Source: Vagococcus silagei
Lineage (GTDB): Bacteria; Bacillota; Bacilli; Lactobacillales; Vagococcaceae
Assembly (NCBI RefSeq): GCF_004795745.1
Contig: NZ_SDGV01000010.1
Location: forward strand, 1-64,000
Direction: 5' to 3'
Length of the DNA: 64,000 nucleotides
Shown one piece after another: positions 16,101-24,325 of this stretch (the stretch's first letter is position 1; each line of letters opens with the position of its first letter). The notes below the pieces were generated by a model. The model made no database searches, had not been told where the DNA came from, and saw only the letters and a program-made list of their open reading frames with translations. Position numbers and translations under genes: made by a program.

Positions 16101-17582
16101 ATTGATGTTAGCTATAAAGGTGACAAACCAACATTTAAAGCAAGATTAGTTCCAGCAGCTGAGTTTAAAGAAGTTGTTGAAAACCCTGAAGTCAAAGGAA
16201 TTATTGATGAAACAGCAGCTAAATTCAAAGAAGAAATGGATAAAGTTGTCATTGAGAACAATCCAGTTCATCTTGAAGGTGATGCTAAATTTGGACGTAC
16301 TCGTGAAACTAACTTAGGTAATATTATTGCAGATTCACTTTATGATTATGGACAAACAGGCTTTACTGGTGGTCAAACTGACCTAGCGATGATTAACGGT
16401 GGCGGTATTCGTACTAGTATTAATCAAGGTAAAGTAACGAAAGCAGATATTTTAGCAGTTTTACCATTTGGTAACACAATTGCTCAAATTGATGTGACAG
16501 GTAAACAATTGAAAGAAATGTTTGAATTCTCATTACGTTCTCCAGTTCAAACTCAAGACGGTACAAATGAAGTTGTCTTAGATGAAAATGGCATGCCAGC
16601 ATTAGGACGTAACGGTGGTTTCTTACAAGTATCACATTCGGTGAAAGTCTTGTATGATACTAATAAACCTGGTGAAGTGCCAGAAGAAGGTAAAAAAGGT
16701 CAACGTGTACACTCTGTTCAAATTAAAAACCGTAAAACTGGTAAATTTGAAGAAGTGGACGATAAGAAAGTTTATAAACTAGCAACCAATGACTTCCTTG
16801 CTGCTGGTGGAGACGGCTATACAATGTTAGGTGGTAAACGTGAAGAAGGTCCTTCAATGGATGTCATCTTTACCGACTTCCTTAAAGAGATTGCTGGCGA
16901 TACTGACGGCAAAGTGGTTTCAATGAAGGCTAAAGAATACAATATTGAAGATTATGGCGAAGCAACACCATATTCTCGTTTAATTCCTTCTAAAGCACAA
17001 GTGAAACCAGAAGGAACTGGTGAAAAAGAACTTCAAAATCTTGTGACTGAAAGCAAGAAATTAACAGCAACAAACTTTACTGCGCATAGTTGGATTGCAT
17101 TTGATAAAGAATTAAAAGTTTCAGAAGCATTATTGAAAGAGGATGCAACTGATGCTGAATATGTAGCGCAACGTAATAAACTTGCCCAAGCTAAAAAAGA
17201 TTTAGTTTCTATAGAAGAACTTAAAAATCTTGTGTCTGAATCAGAAAAATTAAATGAAAAAGATTATACAAAAGAATCTTGGACCGGTTTTTCTAAAGAA
17301 CTTGCTAAGGCAAAAGCAATGTTGAAAGACGCGACAAATAAAGATAAAGAGATTTCTAAAGAAGAAGTAGCGCGTCAAGTGACAAGTTTAGAAAAAGCTA
17401 AAAAATCATTAGCTAAAGTAACAACAACAACGCCTACGACAGTTAAACCAACAACAACTAAACCAACAGGTGGCAAATTACCACAAACTGGTGAAAAAGA
17501 AAACTTCCTTGTTGTGGTTGGCTTAATTTTACTAGGTTCATCAGGTTTCTATGTTTACAAACGAAAAGATGAAGCAGCATAA
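13146..17582 (+). CDS. LPQTG-anchored double 5'-nucleotidase / 2',3'-cyclic phosphodiesterase
   Basis: 1478 residues, TTG start with AAAGGAGGAG 5 nt upstream. A signal peptide ends near TFAETV (about residue 32), then a K/E/T-rich spacer. Module 1 is a metallophosphatase: DVHGN (D135, H137), DAGDNLQG, GNHEF (219-223) and GHDHREF, followed by a 5'-nucleotidase C-terminal domain (about 480-680). Module 2 repeats this: NDMHGR (D759), DGGDSVQG, GNHEFDFG (826 on), GHSHSE, and a second C-terminal domain with NGGGIRTS (1084 on) and LPFGNTI. Two FIVAR-like helical repeats (about 1295-1435) and LPQTG (1445-1449) plus a membrane anchor follow. The architecture resembles Bacillus YfkN-type trifunctional nucleotide phosphoesterases: extracellular nucleotides to nucleosides and phosphate, for scavenging or adenosine production. 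In the first module the usual second Asn-containing segment is less canonical; both modules look intact. Confidence 0.92.
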   Translation: MLRNYKKSMITLLSTFALLTGSVGPSMITFAETVDSKKVNTIVEENQKTVQSTTDKKSEKVEKDPTITKESGAESTKEKTVETTEKEVAETKTSEATATTETKEEAKKVLKAASPEKEADTKKETKKITILGSSDVHGNVWDYSYEDNAVADVGFARIGSIVKSVKAENPNTIIVDAGDNLQGTLLTDDIYSSDPEYQGVTHPVIAAMNTIGYTSMSLGNHEFNFGLDLIKKVEVDAKFPLLSANTYVKATGENFVQPYTVKTVDGVKIAVLGLTIPHVPMWDGDKVKSLDFKPLNTEAKKQVKIINEKEKPDVIVAAIHAGLDNSDPGAAARNVIKEVPEIDAFVLGHDHREFTEMIPDNTGKAKPAGAVKDTGSGVVRIDLELEREVAKDVKKATEEIAEKSAETTDAKTETTKEKESAKADEKATDKAADKDDKEWKIKEATPSIISSKGFAGDEDVKAATLEAHEKTQEYVSGVVGQASANFLPKEEVPGIPEAQLRPTAMISLINNVQRDVTKSDLAASALFKADSKLDAGDIKYSDVFNIYKYPNTLVKAGMNGKQLKQYLENQAKYYQQYKKNDVTIAFNEKIRVYNYDIVSGVKYKIDISKPVGERIVDLTFKDKPVTDGQKFTMAMNNYRFEGMVKDGLVDATPLWESDPATLRGEIVKYIKEKGTIKPEEEIENSFEIIGADLKHPARDYIIEQVKKGTKGFEIMASKDGRTPNVRKLNVDELAKQGLIPDEYLKEKGDFDFTIMHTNDMHGRLQYDEKGKAIGMAKLKTFKDEKKPTLMLDGGDSVQGLAISNFTKGLTMATAMGMIPYDGVAAGNHEFDFGYDQAMKLKEMLPMVSANTMKDGKNSFKTHEIVEKEGKKFAIIGLTTPETAFKTHPNNVKGVEFLDPIPVAEKMIKSLDKKTDAFIFVTHLGIDKTTPAPWRGDTLAEELSKKFPKEKIIIIDGHSHSELREGKQYGNVLLAQTGNYLNNVGMIDVSYKGDKPTFKARLVPAAEFKEVVENPEVKGIIDETAAKFKEEMDKVVIENNPVHLEGDAKFGRTRETNLGNIIADSLYDYGQTGFTGGQTDLAMINGGGIRTSINQGKVTKADILAVLPFGNTIAQIDVTGKQLKEMFEFSLRSPVQTQDGTNEVVLDENGMPALGRNGGFLQVSHSVKVLYDTNKPGEVPEEGKKGQRVHSVQIKNRKTGKFEEVDDKKVYKLATNDFLAAGGDGYTMLGGKREEGPSMDVIFTDFLKEIAGDTDGKVVSMKAKEYNIEDYGEATPYSRLIPSKAQVKPEGTGEKELQNLVTESKKLTATNFTAHSWIAFDKELKVSEALLKEDATDAEYVAQRNKLAQAKKDLVSIEELKNLVSESEKLNEKDYTKESWTGFSKELAKAKAMLKDATNKDKEISKEEVARQVTSLEKAKKSLAKVTTTTPTTVKPTTTKPTGGKLPQTGEKENFLVVVGLILLGSSGFYVYKRKDEAA

Positions 17583-17892
17583 TTTTAATTAAAAGCTTCG
17601 GCTCCTATAGTAAAGCATATCTTTGCTTTACTATAGGAGTTTTTTTGTCGTATCTTGTTACCGATAACACATTATCTGGTATGTTTTTCCATGCTATACT
17701 CGTGTGACAGATTTAAAGAATTTATTAAAATAAAACAGATTTTTTCATTACTGAGCATTTTTATTGTATGTTGAAAGAACGACATTGTGAGTTCAGATTA
17801 CGGGGAAAGTGAGAAATTAATTTGTTTTATCCAATGTTGGCTTTGTTTTTTGTAATTTGAAAAACAAATACTATGAAGATGGAGGGGAGAAC
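17583..17892 (+). other. Spacer between nucleotidase and pullulanase genes
   Basis: It holds the nucleotidase terminator (17602-17646) and, upstream of pulA, an AT-rich promoter region without clear coding potential. I see no operator or cre-like element that I would defend. Confidence 0.5.
17602..17646 (+). terminator. Rho-independent terminator of nucleotidase gene
   Basis: CTCCTATAGTAAAGCA pairs perfectly with TGCTTTACTATAGGAG, followed by GTTTTTTT. Confidence 0.95.
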
Positions 17893-20028
17893 TTGGAAAA
17901 TATGAAACCGAGTTACTATTCAAGAAAAGAAGCAATTAGAGAGTGCGCGATCGAATCGATTCGATCGATTAAGGTCGTATTGAAAGATCCTGAAATTGAA
18001 TTTAATACTGAAGAAACAGTCTTAATCTCAAAAGAGGGACAAAAAACGTCATTAAAGATGAGCGAAATGTCTCACCAAGAGTCAGAATTATCAGTTGTTT
18101 TTAAAACTGATACACCGTTAACTCTAACAGAAAGCTATGAATTCAGTTTAACTGATGATATTCAAGCACCGGTAATGTTTGGTGCAGTTGTCCGAACACC
18201 AGAATTTGACGAAACTTTTTTTTATGATGGTCAATTAGGAGCCTCTTATAGCAAAGATGAGACTGAAATTAAGCTATGGGCACCGACAGCCCAGTCAGTT
18301 GTGCTTAAGATTTATGATGGTTTTAATGAAGATAGTCCCGTCAAACAAAAAATTCAAATGAAACAAACGGAGCGTGGTACTTACACGACGGTTTTGAGTG
18401 GTGATCAGGATCAATTGGTTTATACGTTTCAATTAACTTTTGCTGACGGCTCTACAACTGAATCACCAGATCCATATGCGACAGCTGCCATTGTCAATGG
18501 TATGCGGTCAGTTGTTGTGAATCCAGAGACGGTTGCTTTACCTGGGCAAAAAAGATTGCCTGCTTTTTCAAGTGCAACCGATGCGATTATTTATGAAACA
18601 CATATTCGTGATTTAACGATTGCTAAAAACAGTGGTGTGGCCTTAAAAGGAAAATTTTTAGGTGCAATTGAAGAAGGGACTCAGACACCAACTGGGCAAA
18701 AAACAGGGTTTGATTATATTTGTGATTTAGGTGTGACCCATGTTCAATTCTTACCTATGTATGATTATGGTACTGTCGATGAAGCAAAACCAGATGTTCC
18801 ACAATATAATTGGGGTTATGATCCGCAGAATTATAATGTTCCCGAAGGCTCTTATAGCACTGATGCAACAAATCCTAAAACTCGTATTTTAGAGATGAAG
18901 CAAATGATTGAAGACTATCATGACAAGGGATTGCGTGTCATTATGGATGTTGTTTACAATCATGTTTTTGAAGTACCGAATCACCCATTTCATTTAACGG
19001 TTCCAGGTTATTTCTTTAGATACTTACCAGATGGCTACCTTGCTGACGGAACGGGAGTGAATAATGATGTTGCTTCTGAACGTAAAATGGTACGTAAATA
19101 TATTGTAGATAGTATCGAATACTGGACTAAGAACTATAACCTAGATGGTTTTCGCTTCGATTTAATGGGTATTCTTGATGTTGAGACCATGAATGAAGTT
19201 CGTCGAGTCGTAGATAAAATTGATCCATCAATTATTATTTTAGGCGAGGGTTGGAATTTAGATACGCCTCTTGCAGCGGATAAAAAAGCCATTCAGAAAA
19301 ATGCCAATCAGATGCCAAGTATTGCTCATTTTAATGATTCTTTACGCGATAGTGTAAAAGGGCATGTTTTCTATGCAACCGAACCGGGTATGGTTAATGG
19401 TGGTAAAGGATTAGAAAAATTAGTGATTCAAAATATGTTGGGTGCTAATGGCTTAGAAGGTTATCAAAATCCAAATCAGGTTGTGCAGTACGTTGAAGCA
19501 CATGATAATTATACACTTTATGATAAGTTAGTTTTAACTAATCCGAATGATACGGAAGACATTCGTCGTAAGCGTCATACCTTAAGTACAGGAATTGCAA
19601 TGTTGTCTCAAGGGATTAGCTTTATCCATGCTGGGCAAGAATTTTTACGGACTAAAAGTGGTGATGAAAATAGTTATCGTTCAACGGATGCAATCAATCA
19701 GTTTGACTGGTCACGAGTTGAAGCAGAACACGAAGCAGTTACATTCTTTAAAGAATTAGTTTCATTAAGAAAATCCGAACCACTATTTAGGATGACTTCT
19801 TATGAGGACATCAAGCAACATTCTACTGTAAAATTTGCTGAGGAAGGTCAAATCATTTTTGAATTATTTAACGATGAACAACATTACTTAATCAGTATTA
19901 ATACCAATGAAGAGAGCCGTCAAAGTCCATTTGATTTGTCAGATTATCAACTTATCTTAAGTAATCATGCGACTGAAACAGAGCATTTTACATTTTTACC
20001 ATTAAGTCTTTCTGTCTATAAAAAATAA
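17893..20028 (+). CDS. pulA: Type I pullulanase
   Basis: About 711 residues from TTG 17893, which follows GGAGGGG by 5 nt; an upstream in-frame start at 17857 lacks such a site, and ATG 17902 is also possible. There is no signal peptide, so it is intracellular and likely debranches alpha-1,6 links of glycogen or limit dextrins taken up by the cell. An N-terminal CBM48-like domain (about 80-190, LWAPTAQSVVLKIYDG) precedes the GH13 barrel. The type I pullulanase signature YNWGYDP starts at residue 305. Catalytic sites: DGFRFDLMG (nucleophile D about 423), a Glu in LGEGWNL, and EAHDN for the transition-state Asp. The gene stands alone with its own terminator. Confidence 0.93.
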   Translation: MENMKPSYYSRKEAIRECAIESIRSIKVVLKDPEIEFNTEETVLISKEGQKTSLKMSEMSHQESELSVVFKTDTPLTLTESYEFSLTDDIQAPVMFGAVVRTPEFDETFFYDGQLGASYSKDETEIKLWAPTAQSVVLKIYDGFNEDSPVKQKIQMKQTERGTYTTVLSGDQDQLVYTFQLTFADGSTTESPDPYATAAIVNGMRSVVVNPETVALPGQKRLPAFSSATDAIIYETHIRDLTIAKNSGVALKGKFLGAIEEGTQTPTGQKTGFDYICDLGVTHVQFLPMYDYGTVDEAKPDVPQYNWGYDPQNYNVPEGSYSTDATNPKTRILEMKQMIEDYHDKGLRVIMDVVYNHVFEVPNHPFHLTVPGYFFRYLPDGYLADGTGVNNDVASERKMVRKYIVDSIEYWTKNYNLDGFRFDLMGILDVETMNEVRRVVDKIDPSIIILGEGWNLDTPLAADKKAIQKNANQMPSIAHFNDSLRDSVKGHVFYATEPGMVNGGKGLEKLVIQNMLGANGLEGYQNPNQVVQYVEAHDNYTLYDKLVLTNPNDTEDIRRKRHTLSTGIAMLSQGISFIHAGQEFLRTKSGDENSYRSTDAINQFDWSRVEAEHEAVTFFKELVSLRKSEPLFRMTSYEDIKQHSTVKFAEEGQIIFELFNDEQHYLISINTNEESRQSPFDLSDYQLILSNHATETEHFTFLPLSLSVYKK

Positions 20029-20033
20029 AACTA

Positions 20034-20077
20034 AAATCAAAAACAATCGGAGTTATTAGATTGTTTTTGATTTTTTG
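20034..20077 (+). terminator. Terminator of pulA
   Basis: AAAATCAAAAACAATC pairs with GATTGTTTTTGATTTT, followed by further Ts. Confidence 0.9.
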
Positions 20078-20168
20078 TTTTAAAAGTAAGTTGAATAAGT
20101 ATAATTAGTTGTTTCGCAAATTGGGGTTCGCTAGAATGTAGCAGAATGAATTTTTAGGGGGAATTTGA

Positions 20169-21089
20169 ATGAGAAAGAATCGTGTCACTTTTCGACAATT
20201 TTGGGAGTTATCGGAAGTTTATACCGCACCGTTAAATCTCTTTATTATTTTACTAGGGAGTTCCGCAGCGGTTTATTTGAAACTGGGAGAATTAAATTGG
20301 ACGCTTGTTCTATTTAGTTTTATTATGATTACTTTTCATATTGCAACAAATATTTTTAATAATTGGATGGATTTTCGCAATGCACAAGATGCTTACTATA
20401 AATCTGAGGTAAATATTATAGGTCGTGATCAGTTGCAAATACAGAGTGTCAAACGTCTGTTTTGGATCTGGATGGTTTTATCTTTTGTATTAGGGGCTTA
20501 TTTGGTTTGGGTCACAAGCTGGTGGATTGCATTAATTGGCGTCTTTGGTTTTTACTTAGGCTTGTTTTACTCATATGGAAAATACCCAATTAATAGTTTA
20601 CCGATTGCTTAAAGTGTCACTGCATTAGCGAGTGGATTTTTGATTCCTTTCATTGCAGCTTATTTGATTCAAAATCAAACGCCTCAGTTTAGAGGGCATG
20701 ATGTTCTCACTATTTTTATGATTACCTTACCGTTAGTTTTGACGATGTTTTGTAATTTGTTAGCTAATAATACTTGTGATCTAGAAGAAGATATCAATAA
20801 TCACCGTTTTACTTTAGTTTACTACTTAGGAAAAGAAAGTGCGGTTCATTTGTTAGTCTTGATATTTGCTTTTATCGCGATTTGGTTAGCAGTTTTAGTT
20901 TGGCTTGGTTTAGCTCCATTAACTGTTCTTTTACTATTAATATTCCTGCCGTTCACTGTTAAACCGTTAACAAAATATACAAGAGAACAAGATAAAAAGA
21001 CGACTTTCCCACTTGTTTTGAAAGTAATGAGTGGTGTGATGGTGGGCTATCCATTTTTGTATGGATTAGGTACTTTTTTGGTGTTCTAA
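20169..21089 (+). pseudogene. menA: MenA-type prenyltransferase interrupted by one in-frame stop
   Basis: The frame is continuous from ATG 20169 to 21089 (307 codons, the usual MenA/UbiA length) except for TAA at 20610-20612, between NSLPIA and SVTALASGF. MenA attaches the polyprenyl chain to 1,4-dihydroxy-2-naphthoate in (demethyl)menaquinone synthesis. The first UbiA motif is seen as NIFNNWMDFRNAQD (residues about 61-74, NxxxDxxxD type) and the second as NNTCDLEEDINNHRFTL. Six or more membrane segments are evident. RBS AGGGGGAA lies 8 nt upstream. The normal residue at the stop position is probably Glu (GE motif), so a single G-to-T change explains it. It may be a real null mutation, as quinones are dispensable in fermenters, or a sequencing error. 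The 3' end overlaps the convergent tetR gene by 24 bp. Confidence 0.85.
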
Positions 21090-21596
21090 AAACAAAGGCA
21101 TGACCATATTTTTAAAGAGTTGATCTTTTTCAATTGGTGTGAGCTTTACTTTTTGTTTGTTGCCGTATTGATCGATATATTTAATCGCATTGATGATAAA
21201 TCCAGCGATTAAAACGGCGTATTTTTCATCTAATTGTTTAGCATAATATCTTTCAAGTTGTTTTAGAGTTAAATTTTTTATGTCTTCAAGCATCTGCTCA
21301 TCTGTTTGTTGTGATTTTAAGAAAAGGTTACTTTCTGAATTTTCGAAGAAAGCGTCGGCTGTTTGAAATGGTGTACTCAAATTATTATCAAGCTCTTGAT
21401 AATAATTTTTCCAAAGTTCTTCAATTCCAAATTCGAGTAGGGCAAACTTATCTGTAAATGTACGATAAAATGTAGAACGATGAATAGATGCGTTTTGACA
21501 AATTTCTGCAACAGATAGTTGACGAAAACTTTTTTTCTCGTCAAGCATGAGAGGTAATGTAGCTTGCCAAATGGTACTTGCTGAACTTTTTAACAT
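21066..21596 (-). CDS. TetR/AcrR-family transcriptional regulator
   Basis: 176 residues. The N-terminal helix-turn-helix is seen in FRQLSVAEICQNASIHRSTF followed by YRTFTDKFALLE, the typical TetR pattern. The C-terminal half resembles the TetR_C_7-type domain common in Lactobacillales regulators. It is transcribed divergently from the reductase gene at 21696; a 23-bp dyad between them (21621-21643) is the likely operator, so it probably represses itself and the neighbour. The start ATG 21596 follows AGGAGG. Ligand unknown. Confidence 0.88.
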   Translation of the reverse strand: MLKSSASTIWQATLPLMLDEKKSFRQLSVAEICQNASIHRSTFYRTFTDKFALLEFGIEELWKNYYQELDNNLSTPFQTADAFFENSESNLFLKSQQTDEQMLEDIKNLTLKQLERYYAKQLDEKYAVLIAGFIINAIKYIDQYGNKQKVKLTPIEKDQLFKNMVMPLFLEHQKST

Positions 21597-21620
21597 TTAA
21601 AGAACCTCCTAATTTGGTAT

Positions 21621-21643
21621 GAGACAAATTGCTAAAATGTCTC
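21621..21643. promoter_or_regulatory. Probable TetR operator dyad
   Basis: GAGACA (21621-21626) is inverted as TGTCTC (21638-21643) around an AT-rich centre, in the 99-bp divergent intergenic region. It lies immediately upstream of or overlapping the -35 region of the reductase promoter (-10 TATAAT at 21667-21672). The link to the adjacent TetR protein is inferred. Confidence 0.65.
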
Positions 21644-21695
21644 TTTTTATGGATTATACTTTAAGGTATAATTTAAATCAATTAGGAGGGATAAT

Positions 21696-22232
21696 ATGAA
21701 CGAAAGAAAAATAATTTTGTATATTGCAATGAGTTTAGATGGATATATCGCGACAAAGGATGGTTCAATTGATTGGCTTGAAAGTGATGAACCAATTCTA
21801 GAAGAAGATAATTCTTATGAAACTTTTTATGAGACTGTGGATACAGTCATCATGGGTAGTACAACTTATGATCAAGTTGTGAATGAATTATCGCCAGATA
21901 TTTATCCGTATGAAAATGCAACGTCATACGTCCTGACTTCGAAGAAACGGACAGATAAAGAAAATATTCATTTTGTAAATCAAGATATCGTTGACCTTGT
22001 TGATGATCTGAAGGAAAAATCAGGAAAAAATATCTGGATCGTAGGAGGAAGTTCAATAGTTGCCCCACTTGTTGCAGCAAATTTAATTGATGAATATCAA
22101 CTTGCAATTGTTCCGGTCATCTTAGGAGAGGGAATTCCACTTTTCAAGGCACAGGAAAAAACAATTTTTCTAAAAAAAGAAAAAGTGTATACTAAAAATA
22201 ATTTAAGTTATCTCACATTTGTTAAAAAGTAA
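21696..22232 (+). CDS. RibD C-terminal / dihydrofolate reductase-like oxidoreductase
   Basis: 178 residues of the YyaP/YwjB type. The N-terminus KIILYIAMSLDGYIATKDGS carries the SLDGYIA signature, followed by DTVIMGSTTYDQV and KNIWIVGGSSIVAPLV, which match the NADPH-binding part of the RibD-C fold. This family is usually a stand-alone NADPH-dependent reductase of unknown substrate, not the housekeeping DHFR. RBS AGGAGGG at 21683. It is likely regulated by the divergent TetR gene through the dyad in front of it. A terminator follows. Confidence 0.88.
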   Translation: MNERKIILYIAMSLDGYIATKDGSIDWLESDEPILEEDNSYETFYETVDTVIMGSTTYDQVVNELSPDIYPYENATSYVLTSKKRTDKENIHFVNQDIVDLVDDLKEKSGKNIWIVGGSSIVAPLVAANLIDEYQLAIVPVILGEGIPLFKAQEKTIFLKKEKVYTKNNLSYLTFVKK

Positions 22233-22245
22233 ATATAAATGGGAA

Positions 22246-22278
22246 AAAAGGCTAGCCGAAAGGTTAGCCTTTTTTAGA
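22246..22278 (+). terminator. Terminator of reductase gene
   Basis: AAAAAGGCTAGCC pairs with GGTTAGCCTTTTTT across CGAAA. Confidence 0.9.
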
Positions 22279-22293
22279 GCATACTCTTTTATT

Positions 22294-22321
22294 TTGTGTT
22301 TTGTAATTTTTTTGATATACT
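22294..22321 (+). promoter_or_regulatory. Promoter of the ABC-F leader transcript
   Basis: TTGTGT (22294-22299), 16-nt spacer and TATACT (22316-22321), about 36 bp before a small leader ORF. Confidence 0.5.
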
Positions 22322-22356
22322 GTAAGAAATATTGACGAGAAAGAGGTGATCACTTT

Positions 22357-22494
22357 ATGGTTAGCATGAGCAATTTATATAACAAAAGAGAATTAAAATT
22401 CCTTTATCTTTGCCGTGCAATTATTTCCGTTTTTGCGCTAAATTGGATGAGTCTGTCTATTTTTAATAAAAAGAACGTAAAAATAACCATTTAG
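22357..22494 (+). CDS. Candidate leader peptide (45 aa) upstream of ABC-F gene
   Basis: ATG 22357 sits 6 nt after AAGAGGTGAT, a strong ribosome-binding site. The product begins MVSMSNLYNKRELKFLYLCR and ends KNVKITI. No family is recognised. It is followed at 22555-22593 by a terminator-like hairpin and then by the ABC-F gene. Short translated leaders that control a downstream attenuator are known for several antibiotic-resistance ABC-F genes in Firmicutes, so this is a plausible regulator rather than an effector protein. It could also be a remnant of a larger gene. Confidence 0.45.
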   Translation: MVSMSNLYNKRELKFLYLCRAIISVFALNWMSLSIFNKKNVKITI

Positions 22495-22554
22495 TGATAC
22501 AGCAAAGTAAATTAATACATAACAATTTTAAATTTTGTATTGATCAAAAAACGT

Positions 22555-22593
22555 AAAGAGGCTGACACTTTATTAAGGTGGGTCTCTTTTTTG
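22555..22593 (+). terminator. Attenuator-like hairpin before the ABC-F gene
   Basis: AAAGAG pairs with CTCTTT around an inner stem CACTT/AAGGTG with loop TATT, followed by TTT. It ends 38 nt before the ABC-F start codon, so readthrough would be needed for expression from the upstream promoter. Confidence 0.65.
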
Positions 22594-22630
22594 TATCCTC
22601 TAAATGATAAATGAGAAATGAGGAACGAAT

Positions 22631-24220
22631 ATGTTACAAATAAATAATGGGTATAAAACAGTCTACGGGACGGTATTATTTGAAGATTTAAATTTAGAAG
22701 TGAAGACTGGTGAAAAAGTAGCTTTAATTGGTGGTAATGGCGCTGGTAAAACAACATTATTGAGAGTTTTAACAGGAGAAGAAAAACTTGAAAAAGGTGA
22801 ATTATCAATTTCTAAAAATGAAACAGTGAGTTTGCTAGAACAAGCCAGTGTGATTGATACAAATCAAACAGCATATGAGTTTATCTGCTCTGGCAAAAAA
22901 GATTTATTTGATTTAGAAAAAAAATTAAAACGACTCGAACATGAATTAACACAAGTGTCAGAGAAAGAACTCACTAAGAAGTTAACGTATTATGGTCGTT
23001 TACAAGATGAATTTATTGAACTTGGTGGCTATACTTTACAAGAAGAGGTGAGCAGTATTGCGACGGGGTTGGGTATTTCGCAACTGTTATCAGAAAAAAT
23101 TGCCAATTTAAGTGGTGGTCAACAGACTTTAGTTAAATTGACCAAAATATTAATTGAAAAAGGCGACATTATTCTGTTAGATGAACCAACGAATCATTTG
23201 GATCAAGCCGGCTTGAAGTGGTTAGAAAATTATTTATCATATGTGCCACAAACAGTAATTATTGTGTCACATGACCGTTACTTTTTAGATCGTGTCGTTC
23301 AGCGTGTCGTCTTAATTGATGAGTTGAAAGCGCAAAGTTACCCGGGAAATTATACAAAATTTCTTGAATTACGCAAATTAGAATTTGCACAAAAAGAAAA
23401 AGATTTTCTATTATATCAGAAAGAACAACGTAAGATTGATGACGCGATTCGTCGTTTTCGTCATTGGGGTGCGATTGCGGATAATGAAAAAATGTTTAAA
23501 AAAGCGAAACAGTTAGAGAAAAAGAAAGAAAAAATGACAGAGGTCAAACGACCTCATCAGGAATTATTACATGATTCTCAAACTTTTAAAGAGACAAATC
23601 GTTCTGGTAAGGATGTTTTGAAAATTCAAGCTTTATGGAAATCTTTTGATGAGTTAACATTATTTGAAGAGGCTACGGCCAATGTCTACGTTAAAGACCG
23701 GATTGCAATACTTGGAAATAATGGATCAGGAAAATCAACGTTAATTAAAATGATCTTGGGCACTGAAAGTATCGATGCAGGTGAAATTAAACTTGGAAGT
23801 AATATCAAGCTAGGCTATCTACCTCAAATTATTACTTTTGACAAAGGCGATGATACGATTCTTTCCTATTTTAAACGAGAATGTCAACTTGATGAGGAAA
23901 CAAGTCGTCGCTTATTATCCTATTATTTATTTAAGCAAGATGATGTATTTAAAAATGTAACCTCGTTGAGTGGTGGTGAGAAAGTTCGCTTGAAATTAGC
24001 AGTTCTTTTGCAGCAGGATATTAACCTCTTAATTTTGGATGAACCGACAAACCATTTAGATATTGAGACGCGAGAGTGGTTAGAGAATTTATTAATGCAA
24101 TTTGATGGCAGTCTGTTGATGATTAGTCATGATCGCTACTTTGTGACGAAACTAGCTTCTAAGTATTGGAAAATTAAAGATTATCAATTATGTGAAAGCC
24201 TGACATTTGGAGAACAATAA
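22631..24220 (+). CDS. ABC-F family ATPase (translation factor or antibiotic-resistance type)
   Basis: 529 residues with two ABC domains and no membrane segments. Domain 1: Walker A GGNGAGKTT, signature LSGGQQ, Walker B IILLDEPTNHLD. Domain 2: GNNGSGKST, LSGGEKVRLKLA, LLILDEPTNHLD. Between them lies a charged linker (about 230-320, QKEKDFLLYQKEQRKIDDAI and KKAKQLEKKKEKM), the region that reaches the ribosomal P site in ABC-F proteins. These factors bind the ribosomal E site; some are housekeeping, others (Lsa, Vga, VmlR types) displace antibiotics. Length fits either. The upstream leader ORF and attenuator favour an inducible, antibiotic-responsive role, but this is inference. Confidence 0.9.
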   Translation: MLQINNGYKTVYGTVLFEDLNLEVKTGEKVALIGGNGAGKTTLLRVLTGEEKLEKGELSISKNETVSLLEQASVIDTNQTAYEFICSGKKDLFDLEKKLKRLEHELTQVSEKELTKKLTYYGRLQDEFIELGGYTLQEEVSSIATGLGISQLLSEKIANLSGGQQTLVKLTKILIEKGDIILLDEPTNHLDQAGLKWLENYLSYVPQTVIIVSHDRYFLDRVVQRVVLIDELKAQSYPGNYTKFLELRKLEFAQKEKDFLLYQKEQRKIDDAIRRFRHWGAIADNEKMFKKAKQLEKKKEKMTEVKRPHQELLHDSQTFKETNRSGKDVLKIQALWKSFDELTLFEEATANVYVKDRIAILGNNGSGKSTLIKMILGTESIDAGEIKLGSNIKLGYLPQIITFDKGDDTILSYFKRECQLDEETSRRLLSYYLFKQDDVFKNVTSLSGGEKVRLKLAVLLQQDINLLILDEPTNHLDIETREWLENLLMQFDGSLLMISHDRYFVTKLASKYWKIKDYQLCESLTFGEQ

Positions 24221-24308
24221 ATGTTTCATTATAAACAATGTCGCTACAAAAATGTCCGATTGTCCTGTTCGCTAGTTTAAAGTTTGTTGATTTGTTCACG
24301 TTCTTTTT

Positions 24309-24325
24309 TGGCACGCAACTTGCTT
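24309..24325 (+). promoter_or_regulatory. Sigma-54 (RpoN) promoter
   Basis: TTGGCACGCAACTTGCT carries both invariant elements (GG at -24 and GC at -12) and matches the consensus TTGGCACGnnnnTTGCT over its full length with correct spacing. It lies 57 bp upstream of the acetoin reductase start and no sigma-A promoter of comparable quality is seen there. Sigma-54 promoters need an enhancer-binding activator, which is not encoded in this window. Confidence 0.88.

Noticed and set aside
20640-21089. Separate second prenyltransferase gene
   Set aside because: It is in the same frame as the upstream part, directly after one TAA, and completes a single MenA; it has no start with a ribosome-binding site.
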